Shown: positions 52,337 through 61,569 of the stretch, in pieces
How the letters are laid out: each line of letters begins with the position of its first letter
Numbering within the stretch: the stretch's first letter is position 1
Notes under the pieces: model-generated
Seen by the model: only the letters and a program-made list of their open reading frames with translations
What the model was told of the DNA's origin: nothing
The model's database searches: none
Origin: Sphingobacterium sp. HMA12
GTDB lineage: Bacteria; Bacteroidota; Bacteroidia; Sphingobacteriales; Sphingobacteriaceae
Direction of reading: 5' to 3'
Assembly: GCF_002933815.1 (NCBI RefSeq)
Contig: NZ_BEYR01000002.1
Coordinates: forward strand, 755,704 to 819,703
DNA: 64,000 nt
Translations under genes and position numbers: made by a program

Positions 52337-53740
52337 ATGAATCATATGATGAATAAGAAACTATGTATGGGTTTGTTCACCTTTGCATCGCTTATCGGTT
52401 TAAATAAGCTGCATGCGCAGTCACTGATTGACCCATCGGTAAAAGATATTATTCAAAAGGCCTTTCAAACAAATAAGGAGTTGAAACTGAAGGCATATGA
52501 AGTTGATAAAGCAAGGCTGGAGGCCGAAGGGGTAAAAGCCAACAGGCTGCCCCATGTTTCCGCATTGGGGCTATATGGGTATGTGCATAGCAATGGTAGC
52601 GTGGATATTCCGACTGTGAATGTTCCACTGCTGAACCTGGGGCTTTTTGAGGGTGCGACGGGATTCAGTATGCATGGGCAGGCCGCATATGCCGGTGTTT
52701 CGGTAAAACAAATTATTTTTTCGGGACTACAGATTCCCAATGGCATAAAGGCACTCCAAGAGAAAGCTGTGGCACAGCAATATTTGGAATCTGCGAGCCG
52801 TGAGACGCTCTCAAAGGATATTATCGCTTCCTTTGACCAGTTGATGCTTCTGGACGAAGTCGACAAACTTATTGCAGATTCGGAAAAAAGACTAAAAAAA
52901 GAGCAGGAGAAAGTCAATAAAGCGATACAAAATGGCTTGGCTATTCCGTATGATCGAGATAAACTCAAATTGGCGCTCCTTGAATTAGAAGAGAAGAAGG
53001 TGGAGCTTGCCGGAAATCGTGATCTCCTTTGTCAGAAGATTGAGCAGGAAACTGGAGTTGCATTTCAGGAGGTTGGCGGCATTCACTATGGACTAAAGCC
53101 GATATTTTTGTCGGAAATACCCAACGATGTTGAGCAACGATCGGAACTTAAAGCGCTGGAAGCATCATCAAAAGCTTATGAATATTTATACAAAAAGGAA
53201 AAGGGGGGATCTCTACCAGCTGTTTTTGCTTTCGGATCGGCAAATTACTTAAACGTATTCAATTCAAAATTGAGCATAAAAGACCAGCCACTATTGGGAA
53301 CAGTGAATCTGCCCTTAAATTCAATCAAAGGAAGTCCAAATCTATTGGTTGGGCTCGGGGTAAAATGGGACCTCTATACCGGCGGAGAACATCATAACAA
53401 AATTAAACAAGTTAAGCTTGACCAAACCATTAATGCGACTAAAAGGGAAGATACAGCGGAAAAACTTAATCTGTTGTTAAGTAAAAATAAAGTAGGTTAC
53501 AGTACCGGAAATCAGAAACTGAAAGTAGGTGAACAGCAGCTAAAAGTCGCTGAAAACAACTTATCAATGGCCGTAAAGCAATATCAGGCTGGGTTGATTG
53601 ATGTGACGGAATTGCTGGCGGCGGAAAACGACTGGTATAAGGTTAACCTCGGTTATTTTAATAACGTTTTGCAACAACGAAATGCTGCCGTCGAATTATT
53701 ACATACTTCTGGAAAATTATTACAAACTATACATGAGTAA
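52337..53740 (+). CDS. TolC-family outer-membrane efflux protein
   Basis: 467 residues. A signal peptide (FTFASLIGLNKLHAQ) is followed by two TolC-like halves with long coiled-coil helices (KLIADSEKRLKKEQEKVNKA and LLSKNKVGYSTGNQKLKVGE). Such repeats include KQYQAGLIDVTELLAAENDW, the conserved late motif of the family. It is the outer-membrane exit channel for the HlyD-type adaptor and ABC-2 permease that follow. Start chosen at MNHMMNKKL; the second Met is also possible. Confidence 0.9.
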   Translation: MNHMMNKKLCMGLFTFASLIGLNKLHAQSLIDPSVKDIIQKAFQTNKELKLKAYEVDKARLEAEGVKANRLPHVSALGLYGYVHSNGSVDIPTVNVPLLNLGLFEGATGFSMHGQAAYAGVSVKQIIFSGLQIPNGIKALQEKAVAQQYLESASRETLSKDIIASFDQLMLLDEVDKLIADSEKRLKKEQEKVNKAIQNGLAIPYDRDKLKLALLELEEKKVELAGNRDLLCQKIEQETGVAFQEVGGIHYGLKPIFLSEIPNDVEQRSELKALEASSKAYEYLYKKEKGGSLPAVFAFGSANYLNVFNSKLSIKDQPLLGTVNLPLNSIKGSPNLLVGLGVKWDLYTGGEHHNKIKQVKLDQTINATKREDTAEKLNLLLSKNKVGYSTGNQKLKVGEQQLKVAENNLSMAVKQYQAGLIDVTELLAAENDWYKVNLGYFNNVLQQRNAAVELLHTSGKLLQTIHE

Positions 53741-53741
53741 C

Positions 53742-54698
53742 ATGAAAAATTTATATGGGATATTATCCTTGTCTATTTTTGTTTCCTGTACAAATCAAGT
53801 GAAAGAAAAACCTATTGAGGGAAAAGTAGAACGTGAACAGGTGACCGTCGTCACAAAAGTGCCCGGAAAAATCGCCAGGATCTTAGTTGAGGAGGGCGAC
53901 TTTGTCCGCGCGGGCGATACATTGGCTATTTTAAATATTCCTGAGGTAGATGCAAAGGAAGAGCAAGCGAAAGGGGCGCTGCAATCTGCCGACGCACAAT
54001 ATAATATGGCCGTCAAAGGCGCGACCAAAGGACAGCTGGTCCAACTGCAAGCAAAGGTAGATGGCTTGAAAGAGCAGTATGAATTTGCGAAGAAATCCAT
54101 TGGTCGACTTGAAGCTTTATTGCAGGATAGTTTGATTCCACAACAAAAGTATGATGAAACTTATGCGAAGTACCAAGGGGCAAAAAATCAATACCTAGCA
54201 GCGCAAGCCGAAATGGCGGAAGCGAGGGGCGGAGCTCGGCAGGAACAACAGATTATGGCCTTAGGTCAAAAAGAAAGGGCACTTGGCGCTGTGTCTGAAG
54301 TGAATGTTGCTGCGCAGGAGAAATATGTTATTGCGCCGCAGGACATGAGCGTAGAAACCATCAATCTCAAAGTGGGTGAACTGGCCATGGCCGGCTATCC
54401 CATTGTAAATGGTTTTCTTGACCGCTCTACCTATTTTAGGTTTACACTGCCGGAAAATCAGATCGGGAAATTACAAAAGGGGGCTGCGGTAACCGTCGAG
54501 ATACCTTACCTGAGCAACAAAAAGGTATCGGCCAAGATCGTTAGCGTAAAAGCATTGAATTCTTATGCCAATATCGCTTCAGCGTATCCAGATTTTGATC
54601 CACAGCAAGCAGTCTTTGAATTAAAGGTTGTACCCGAGGATATCGCTGGAACAAAAGATTTGTTAACAAAAACGCTTGTGGTTCTCCATGCGAATTAA
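53742..54698 (+). CDS. HlyD-type membrane-fusion protein, lipoprotein
   Basis: About 318 residues from MKNLYGILSLSIFVSC. I prefer this start because the short hydrophobic run ends in a Cys like a lipoprotein signal (IFVSC), and it starts one base after the TolC stop. An ATG at 53733 (overlapping) is also possible; a start at 53682 is not, as it reads inside the TolC gene. The biotinyl-lipoyl-like core is EREQVTVVTKVPGKIARILV and EEGDFVRAGDTLAILNIPEV. A coiled-coil hairpin with DSLIPQQKYDETYAKYQGAK comes next. Links the inner permease to TolC. Confidence 0.85.
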   Translation: MKNLYGILSLSIFVSCTNQVKEKPIEGKVEREQVTVVTKVPGKIARILVEEGDFVRAGDTLAILNIPEVDAKEEQAKGALQSADAQYNMAVKGATKGQLVQLQAKVDGLKEQYEFAKKSIGRLEALLQDSLIPQQKYDETYAKYQGAKNQYLAAQAEMAEARGGARQEQQIMALGQKERALGAVSEVNVAAQEKYVIAPQDMSVETINLKVGELAMAGYPIVNGFLDRSTYFRFTLPENQIGKLQKGAAVTVEIPYLSNKKVSAKIVSVKALNSYANIASAYPDFDPQQAVFELKVVPEDIAGTKDLLTKTLVVLHAN

Positions 54699-54703
54699 AG
54701 GGA

Positions 54704-55888
54704 ATGGATGTGAAAAGATTTCTAGAATTAATCCAACGGGAGTTTAAGCTCTTTTTTAACAATAAGGTTTTGTTGATGCTCTTTTTGGGCGCACCAGTAT
54801 TGTATGGAGTGCTGGTTGGTCATGTGTATCAACAGGGAAAGGTCACTGAAATGCCTGTTATTGTTGTTGATGAAGACAATAGCCCCTTAAGTAGTTCATT
54901 TATAGATATGCTTTCGGACAATGAAAGCATTCGGGTGGCGAAGGTATTACCTTCTTTGTTTGATTCGAAGGATGTTGCGATCCAATACGATGCAACAACC
55001 ATTGTTCATATTCCCAAGGGCTTTGCTTCGGGGGTACAACAGAGCCGTCTGCCCGAGGTGACGGTATTTGTTGATGGCGCGAATACCCTGACTTCGAATA
55101 CGGCCTTAATGGCCGTCAACGTCTGTGCGATGACAATGAAAGCGGGTATTCAGATTCAGTCACAAATGAAGCGTGGTGTACCGGCAAAGGTAGCAGCTCA
55201 ACAGTATGAACCGTTTAAGACCACCATCGTCAAACAGAATATTCGAAGTGGAAATTACCTCTATTTTATGTTGCCCGGAGTATTAATTACCGTATTGCAA
55301 CAGGTCTTGCTACTGGGCTTGGCCTTGTCTTTTTCTTCGGAGTTTGAGGGCAATACCTTTCCTGATCTTGTCCGGAAAATTTCCAATCCGATTGGACTTA
55401 TTCTCGTCAAGATATTGCCTTATGTATTGATGTCGATCGGAATATTGCTGCTGTATTGGGGTTTTGGGAAATATTATCGAATGCCACTGCATGCTGACTT
55501 TGGTCGTTTTGTGTTATGCACTTTCGTTTTTTTGCTGGCGGTTTGCTTTATCGGTGTATTAGTGAGCGTGGTTTTGCCTTCTCAGTTAAAGTCAACGGAG
55601 GTCTTGATGGTGATCGCGACGCCCGCTTTTATCTTAAGCGGATTTACCTGGCCGGCGAGTTTAATGCCGGGTTGGGTACAGGGTATTGCCAATGTGATTC
55701 CTTCGACACATTATCTCCGGATTTTTAGATTGATGTTTATCCAACATGCGGAAAACTACCATACCAATAAAGCGCTAATGGCATTGACGATCATTATGGT
55801 CGTCTGTTTTGTCTTAGCAGTTGCTGTACTTTGGTGGAAGATAAGGAAGTTGAAGCAGGCTGATAAGCAAAAACAGGTTCAGGTCTAA
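54704..55888 (+). CDS. ABC-2 type transporter permease
   Basis: 394 residues. One N-terminal span (FNNKVLLMLFLGAPVLYGVL) is followed by a large extracytoplasmic domain of ~150 residues, then five spans beginning with YFMLPGVLITVLQQVLLLGL, and FTWPASLMPGWVQGIANVIP near the end, typical of YbhR/YhhJ-type permeases. It starts five bases after the HlyD-like gene. No ATPase gene is present in the unit. A 44-bp perfect palindrome follows. Substrate unknown. Confidence 0.85.
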   Translation: MDVKRFLELIQREFKLFFNNKVLLMLFLGAPVLYGVLVGHVYQQGKVTEMPVIVVDEDNSPLSSSFIDMLSDNESIRVAKVLPSLFDSKDVAIQYDATTIVHIPKGFASGVQQSRLPEVTVFVDGANTLTSNTALMAVNVCAMTMKAGIQIQSQMKRGVPAKVAAQQYEPFKTTIVKQNIRSGNYLYFMLPGVLITVLQQVLLLGLALSFSSEFEGNTFPDLVRKISNPIGLILVKILPYVLMSIGILLLYWGFGKYYRMPLHADFGRFVLCTFVFLLAVCFIGVLVSVVLPSQLKSTEVLMVIATPAFILSGFTWPASLMPGWVQGIANVIPSTHYLRIFRLMFIQHAENYHTNKALMALTIIMVVCFVLAVAVLWWKIRKLKQADKQKQVQV

Positions 55889-55902
55889 AAAAAATATAAC
55901 AA

Positions 55903-55946
55903 ACAAAAGAGAGCCGTTCCAACATGTTGGAACGGCTCTCTTTTGT
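55903..55946. terminator. 44-bp perfect palindrome, bidirectional terminator
   Basis: Arms 55903-55924 and 55925-55946 are exact reverse complements (core GAGAGCCGTTCC, T-run ends). It lies between convergent genes and would end transcription from both sides. Confidence 0.92.
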
Positions 55947-55969
55947 GTTAGCGAATTTATTCTGCTAAA

Positions 55970-56968
55970 TTATTTTTTAGCTGCCGGAGCTTTTGTAGCA
56001 GGGGCAGTTGCTGTTGGAGCTACTGTACCCGGAGTTGTTGGCGCTGGAACTTTTCCTGGTTTGATATCCAATACCTCTACCTCAAACACCAATGGCGCAT
56101 AAGGAGGGATTTTACCTGATGGACGGTCACCGTAAGCCAAAGAAGAAGGAATAACTAAAGTCGCTTTCGTACCTTTGTTGAACAACTGGAATGCTTCAGT
56201 CCATCCTGGGATGACACCGTCAACACCTAATTGGAATTTCAATGCTTCGTACGGACGTTGTGGCATAAAGATTTTCTCTTTCTTAGCAACATCTGGAAGG
56301 TTGGTGTCAAATACAACTCCTGTAGTCAATGAACCTACATAGTTTACATGAAGGGAATCACCTACTTTAGCGTTTGCTCCTGTTCCTGGTTTCGTAATTA
56401 CGTATTGAAGTCCTGAAGCTGTTTTTGTTGTTTTCAAGTTTTTATCTTTGATGTATTTCTCCAATTTTGCCGGCTCAGCAGCTTTGTGTTTGTTCAATTC
56501 TTCTTCAAAGTATTTTTGAACTTGCTCGCCCAATTGTTGATCTGTTAATTTTCCTTTTTTGAAGTGTTTTTTTACTTTGATCGAGAAAACTAAGAATTTG
56601 TCAGCAAATTCTGGTTTAGGTTGGTGAGTTTTCGCAGCCATGGAATCCAAGTTGATTTTGAATACCAAGCTATCGCCTTCACCGACGTATTTGAATAAAC
56701 CTGTTGGATCACCTGGATTTTTTGCGATAATGCTGTCTGGATATAATTGAACGATCTGAGGAATGCCCATTTCGTAAGTGCTGCTCATTACAGAATCTCT
56801 ATCTGTTGATTGTACAATGTCAATAGCTAATAAATCGCCAGATACTGCTTTTTCTTTTGCATTATCATCCACGATTTTATACTCAAGACCACCTTCAGCC
56901 TTTTTGAATTTTTGGCATGACGTCATCAAAAGACCGGCAGCCGCGAAAAATAGAATTGCTTTCTTCAT
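55970..56968 (-). CDS. FKBP-type peptidyl-prolyl isomerase, lipoprotein
   Basis: 332 residues. A lipoprotein signal (FFAAAGLLMTSCQK, Cys18) is followed by an N-terminal domain and a C-terminal FKBP domain at about 185-305. Landmarks are DSLHVNYVGSLTTGVVFDTN, FQLGVDGVIPGWTEAFQLFN, ATLVIPSSLAYGDRP and PLVFEVEVLDIKPGK. A long Ala/Pro/Thr tail ends the protein. Likely a periplasmic folding helper. The nrnA-type gene starts 23 bases upstream, so the two probably share a transcript. Confidence 0.9.
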   Translation of the reverse strand: MKKAILFFAAAGLLMTSCQKFKKAEGGLEYKIVDDNAKEKAVSGDLLAIDIVQSTDRDSVMSSTYEMGIPQIVQLYPDSIIAKNPGDPTGLFKYVGEGDSLVFKINLDSMAAKTHQPKPEFADKFLVFSIKVKKHFKKGKLTDQQLGEQVQKYFEEELNKHKAAEPAKLEKYIKDKNLKTTKTASGLQYVITKPGTGANAKVGDSLHVNYVGSLTTGVVFDTNLPDVAKKEKIFMPQRPYEALKFQLGVDGVIPGWTEAFQLFNKGTKATLVIPSSLAYGDRPSGKIPPYAPLVFEVEVLDIKPGKVPAPTTPGTVAPTATAPATKAPAAKK

Positions 56969-56991
56969 TTTCTAATGTATGTTACGATATC

Positions 56992-58008
56992 TTATTTTGT
57001 TAATATTTCTTTATAATTTGGTAAAATGGATTTGAATTTTGCGATCACCGCATCCAAACTCTCTTTCGAATTTCCGCCAGAAGCGTTGAGATGACCACCC
57101 CCATTGAAATATAATTTACAGATTTCATTACAGGGAACTTCTCCAATCGATCGCAAAGATAGTTTAATTTGTTCATTTCTGTCAATAATTAACGCAGCTA
57201 ATCGAATTCCTTTGATGGAAAGTGCATAATTGACCAAACCTTCGGTATCTCCAGTGATGACCTGAAATTGATTGAGGTCTTCTTTGGTGACGTGAATGAC
57301 AGCTGTATTGTACTCGTGAATGACTTCGAGACGGTTGAGGAGGCAAAATCCAAGGAACTTGAGACGGCTTTCCGAAGAGCTGTTGTAAATTTCTTCATGG
57401 ATAGCCCAGTTTTGTGCGCCACAGTCAATCAAAGTCGCAATGATACGGTGGATTTCGGATGTCGTAGAGCGAAAACGGAACGAGCCGGTATCGGTCATAA
57501 TACCTGTGTAAAGACAGGTTGCCATATCCGCACTGATACCGTCCCCATCGTGCATCTCATTCACCAAGAAACGGTAGATTAATTGTGCGGTTGCTGCTGC
57601 AGATGGATCCCAAAATGCATAATCTTCGAACCCTTCTGGATCCAGGTGATGATCAATCATGCATTTGATTCCTTTTGCCTGACGGATAGGATCTCCCATT
57701 TCATGGATACGGCCCAGACCGTTGAAGTCCAAGCAGAATAATACATCTGCTGTCTCAATCTGCTGATTATGTAGGATGGTATTTTGTGTGTAAATCTGTA
57801 CGTTTTCCAACCCGGGCAGCCAGTCTAAAAAAGCAGGAAAATCTGATGGTACGATTAGATTAACGTGGTGTCCCTTTGTGGTTAACCAAAAATATAATCC
57901 CAACGATGAACCCAATGCATCTCCGTCTGGCTTGTAATGTGTGGTGATTACAATGCGCTTTGGTTCAGCCAATAATTCTTTTAATTCTTCCGATTTTAGC
58001 ATAGTCAT
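56992..58008 (-). CDS. nrnA: DHH-family phosphoesterase (NrnA-like oligoribonuclease / pAp phosphatase)
   Basis: 338 residues. DHH domain: IVITTHYKPDGDALGSSLGL, LFCLDFNGLGRI, then the signature MIDHHLDPEGF and YTGIMTDTGSFRFRSTTSEI. A DHHA1 domain ends with LYFNGGGHLNASGGNSKESL. NrnA degrades nanoRNAs and 3'-phosphoadenosine-5'-phosphate. The start has two ATGs (MTMLKSEE); either may be used. A promoter with -7 TAGGTTTG is just upstream. Confidence 0.88.
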   Translation of the reverse strand: MTMLKSEELKELLAEPKRIVITTHYKPDGDALGSSLGLYFWLTTKGHHVNLIVPSDFPAFLDWLPGLENVQIYTQNTILHNQQIETADVLFCLDFNGLGRIHEMGDPIRQAKGIKCMIDHHLDPEGFEDYAFWDPSAAATAQLIYRFLVNEMHDGDGISADMATCLYTGIMTDTGSFRFRSTTSEIHRIIATLIDCGAQNWAIHEEIYNSSSESRLKFLGFCLLNRLEVIHEYNTAVIHVTKEDLNQFQVITGDTEGLVNYALSIKGIRLAALIIDRNEQIKLSLRSIGEVPCNEICKLYFNGGGHLNASGGNSKESLDAVIAKFKSILPNYKEILTK

Positions 58009-58018
58009 ATTAAGTCTG

Positions 58019-58051
58019 CAAACCTACTATAAAAAATTTAGATTAGACAAA
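58019..58051 (-). promoter_or_regulatory. Candidate nrnA promoter (TTTG-N21-TAGGTTTG)
   Basis: Minus-strand -33 TTTG (58051-58048) and -7 TAGGTTTG (58026-58019) are 21 bases apart, 10 bases before the ATG, so the leader is very short. Confidence 0.5.
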
Positions 58052-58119
58052 TTTTTTATAAACATCTTTTGCATCTTATTTCGTTTTGTTTTGGTGTTAA
58101 AAAATTGATTTTCAAGTTT

Positions 58120-60759
58120 TTAAAATTTGTATACATAAACCTTAAAATCCTTTTTCATGCAAATCAAATAATTCGCATTGTCGCCATAGTTAATCGGTCC
58201 ATAATAGAACTTTGAAAAGCCTTCCATTGGGAATCCTTCTTGTACCAAGCCATCCGATCCAAAGACATAAATCATGCGATTGTCAGTACCAACTCCCAAT
58301 ACATCGGATTTACCGATACGTTTAAAAAATAATGGCCTGTTGCTCGCATCTTCAATGAATTTATATTCAAAATAGGAAGAGGAGTCCCTTGCGCTATAGG
58401 CATTCAATTTATTGTTGGCTAAAATGATAAAATCTCTATCGGCACCACCACTGATATCTTCAAAATTAAAGAACGCATCTTTGCCCCAGCCTCCCAGTTT
58501 TATTTTCTTCGCTTCACCTTCAAAAGGAACTTTGAAAACACTGCCTTTATTATCGGCAACATAGACAAACGAATTCTTTTCATCTGAAGCAGCGACTAAA
58601 CCGATTGGGTTTTTAACACTTTCGCCCTCAGTGTCCAGGGTTTGCTTTCGCATAATTTTGCCATTTTCATTGAAAAAATAAACAGAAGCTGTACTAGTAC
58701 CTGCTATAATGTAATTCGTCTGGCCTAAAGCTGTTGTTTTGAGGTCAAAAAGAATACGGCTGTCTACGGTATTATTCTCCATTCCCTCCACTTTCTTGCC
58801 ATCCAAGGTGTAAGCCAAAATGCGATCCGTGGCCGGGATGTAGATCCGTTGTTCTTTGTTGAAGTTAGTTACTGTGGCACCGTAGCTTGCGGTAGATGGT
58901 AGTTCGACTGAAAAGCCGTTTACATTTTTCCCGTCAGGGGTAATCCGGTACAGCCGGTTTTTGGTGACAATGACAATACTGAGATCCTGTAATTGAATCG
59001 GTTCGCCCAAAATCTCGCCCTGGAAAAGGTTCTGCCAAAGTTCTTTGCCATCTGGCGAAAACGCATGTACGGTATGATCCTGTTCCTGGATCATGATGAA
59101 TTTGCTTTTACCATCCTGATCCAAAATCCACGGCTTATTGATGATACGATTTTCAAGCTGAACGGTCCATTCCGGTTTCCCACCCAAACGTGTATCACTT
59201 TTATAAAGCCCATATAAGCTGGATGCGAATGTTCCTTGATTGCCACTCAGTTGGTACGACCAGGAATAAAAATTTTGAAAACCAAATTGCTCCTCATCTT
59301 TAAAATTCTTTGCATAATCAGATTTTAGGTTGTCCAAAATATTGCTTTTAGCAGCTTTGGGTTCCAAATAAAAAGTGACATTGCTGCGGCTATTTTGTAA
59401 AGCTGCGTGATTCTTGAAAATAGCAGTGCCCGATAAAAATTGCTTCTCACGGAATGATTCACGATAATCGCGTAAGATTCCTGTTCTACTTGCGATAACC
59501 ATAATATTGTCAACGACGGTAAAATAGGGCCTTGTGAAGCCCTTGAACGGTTCACCAAAAGAGGCATATAAGAGGTGAGAATATTTAAATTGATAGATTG
59601 AGTCACCAACAGAAGAACTGAATTTTTTGAAGTTATTTGCAAATAAGCTGGAATCTGATAAGCTGATTAATCCAAGTACATCTTGATTATCTAATTCAGC
59701 TAGTGCGAATTCATCATTGAAGAGGGGAGTGATGACGCTGTCAAAAGAAATTTTAGTATCATCTTCAAAATTTTTAACGCTTTTGTTTATACGGTCATAT
59801 TCTTTTTGCTGGATCAACAGCTCTTTTAATCCTGAATGAAAGCTGGCTGCATCTGAAATACTGAAATCAATATAAGAAGCCGCATTTTTTGGCAAGTAAT
59901 TCCCTAAGGCCTGGACTTGCGGTGTTTGATTGGTAAATAACTGCAGGTAGCTGTTTTTACTTCCCGTAAGATCTGTTTCACCCTTAAAGATAAGAGCATC
60001 CTGTTTAAAACTCATATTCCAGGAGGTTTGCCCTTTTAGGGAATCGATTAAATTGAGGTAATTCCCAAATTTTGATTTCATCAATATGCGGGCAACCTGC
60101 GCGAGCTGTTCATTGAAAACATACAAACTGAGGGGGGTATTTTTATTGTTGTGATTGACAAAGAACTCAATCTGTTTTGTATTTATTTTTCGGACATTCT
60201 TGTCGAAAATTTGCGCGAGAACCTGCTTTGAATAACTGGCAAAAATAATTTCATGCGAATAGGCACAATAGAGGGTGCTGTCTTTTATTCCCTTATTGAG
60301 ACCGTAGAATCGTTGACCTAGGGTATCAAATGGTTGTACTTTATAATTGTTGCCTATCTGACCAATAAGCGTCCCTAGTGAATTATTGTCCAGACTTTGT
60401 CCCACCTGTACACTATAAAGTGGAGTTATCTGATCTTTTTCCTGGTGAAAAGATAATAAGATCTGTTGGCCTGTAACAAAGGGACTGAGTTGTTCACTGT
60501 GTAGCAATTGTCCTTTTAATCGTTCGAGATCACCAAAATTTACGTGGCCTAGGATGGCCTTAAATAATTCGTATTCATTAAATATCGTATCTACAGTCTC
60601 GTCGTTGGCGAAAGATGCTATGGCCAGGGTGTTTTCTGGTAAGTATTGTAAGGCCTTGGAATCCTGTTTGTTATTTTTATTAAAATCTCCGAAAAGATAG
60701 ATCGTTGCCGCAATGACGGCTATGAATAATAAAATAGTGATGACTATTGTTTTTTTCAT
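58120..60759 (-). CDS. Membrane-anchored protein, DUF3352-like plus propeller-like region
   Basis: 879 residues. One N-terminal membrane span (IVITILLFIAVIAATIYLFG) anchors it, with the rest outside the cytoplasm. Residues ~40-530 read like a DUF3352-type two-lobe domain (LQYLPENTLAIASFANDETV, LPKNAASYIDFSISDAASFH). Residues ~560-879 look like a beta-propeller with repeated WxL/DGK strands: IMIQEQDHTVHAFSPDGKEL, IVIVTKNRLYRITPDGKNVN, RIYIPATDRILAYTLDGKKV and FVYVADNKGSVFKVPFEGEA. Surface or periplasmic binding is likely. I do not know a function. Confidence 0.65.
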   Translation of the reverse strand: MKKTIVITILLFIAVIAATIYLFGDFNKNNKQDSKALQYLPENTLAIASFANDETVDTIFNEYELFKAILGHVNFGDLERLKGQLLHSEQLSPFVTGQQILLSFHQEKDQITPLYSVQVGQSLDNNSLGTLIGQIGNNYKVQPFDTLGQRFYGLNKGIKDSTLYCAYSHEIIFASYSKQVLAQIFDKNVRKINTKQIEFFVNHNNKNTPLSLYVFNEQLAQVARILMKSKFGNYLNLIDSLKGQTSWNMSFKQDALIFKGETDLTGSKNSYLQLFTNQTPQVQALGNYLPKNAASYIDFSISDAASFHSGLKELLIQQKEYDRINKSVKNFEDDTKISFDSVITPLFNDEFALAELDNQDVLGLISLSDSSLFANNFKKFSSSVGDSIYQFKYSHLLYASFGEPFKGFTRPYFTVVDNIMVIASRTGILRDYRESFREKQFLSGTAIFKNHAALQNSRSNVTFYLEPKAAKSNILDNLKSDYAKNFKDEEQFGFQNFYSWSYQLSGNQGTFASSLYGLYKSDTRLGGKPEWTVQLENRIINKPWILDQDGKSKFIMIQEQDHTVHAFSPDGKELWQNLFQGEILGEPIQLQDLSIVIVTKNRLYRITPDGKNVNGFSVELPSTASYGATVTNFNKEQRIYIPATDRILAYTLDGKKVEGMENNTVDSRILFDLKTTALGQTNYIIAGTSTASVYFFNENGKIMRKQTLDTEGESVKNPIGLVAASDEKNSFVYVADNKGSVFKVPFEGEAKKIKLGGWGKDAFFNFEDISGGADRDFIILANNKLNAYSARDSSSYFEYKFIEDASNRPLFFKRIGKSDVLGVGTDNRMIYVFGSDGLVQEGFPMEGFSKFYYGPINYGDNANYLICMKKDFKVYVYKF

Positions 60760-61033
60760 CAGAATAAATATTTTTATGGCTGCTCACCTGCCATGGTAAT
60801 ACATGAGCGCGTTTCTTTCAATTTGTTTTTTCGATGGTAATGAGGCTGTGATTTACAGGAAACTCAGGATGGTTCCATCTATAAAACAAACCTAATAAAA
60901 ATATGCGGGAAGCGCTAGAAAATCATCTCGATAATGGGGTTTTGTAATATAAATTTAACAAAATATTCCTTATTTTGTCCGGTTTTTAATACATTTATCG
61001 GAGAAACACGTTTTCAGCATTCACTTTATTATA

Positions 61034-61423
61034 ATGAATAAGAGAATCATTTTAGCCGCTTCGTTATTAGGAGCATTAGCTGTAATATTAGGGGCCTTTG
61101 GTGCCCACGGTCTAGAAGGAAAGGTAAGTGCATATCATATCGAAACTTGGAAAACTGCAAATCAGTATCATTTTTACCATACCTTTGCATTGCTATTTTT
61201 ATCTACTTTTTCGCGTGCAAAAACCTATTCGATCAAGGTGTCTTTTATCGCCTTTATTGTTGGTATTATCTTTTTTTCGGGGTCGCTATATGTTCTTAGT
61301 ATCAGGGAGATAACCGGTTTTGGGAATCCCGCCATCTTGGGGCCTATCACTCCTTTGGGTGGGCTATCATTGATCATCGGTTGGATCGCCTTATTTGTGG
61401 CTGCCCTAAAGAACAAATCCTAA
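61034..61423 (+). CDS. DUF423 family membrane protein
   Basis: 129 residues, four membrane spans. LLGALAVILGAFGAHGLEGK at the start is the DUF423 hallmark (GAFGAHGL), then NQYHFYHTFALLFL, IVGIIFFSGSLYVLSI and ITPLGGLSLIIGWIALFVAA. Function unknown. It is closed by its own terminator and precedes priA. Confidence 0.9.
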   Translation: MNKRIILAASLLGALAVILGAFGAHGLEGKVSAYHIETWKTANQYHFYHTFALLFLSTFSRAKTYSIKVSFIAFIVGIIFFSGSLYVLSIREITGFGNPAILGPITPLGGLSLIIGWIALFVAALKNKS

Positions 61424-61467
61424 TCCTGCTGTTTGGAAAATAAAGTGCGCGAGCCTTGTAAATAAAG

Positions 61468-61506
61468 AGCCTTCCCAAGACTAAAGTCCGGGAAGGCTTT
61501 CTTTTT
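61468..61506 (+). terminator. Terminator after the DUF423 gene
   Basis: AGCCTTCCC / GGGAAGGCT stem with an inner GACT/AGTC pair, followed by a T-rich tail (TTCTTTTT). Confidence 0.82.
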
Positions 61507-61569
61507 GAAGGACGACTTCGCTGTTCTTTCTGCGGCTTTTTTTGTATTTTTATGCCATAATAAGAAATT

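Noticed and set aside
52465..52968. 167-codon frame opposite the TolC gene
   Set aside because: The TolC protein reads through with clear homology; the antisense has no motifs.
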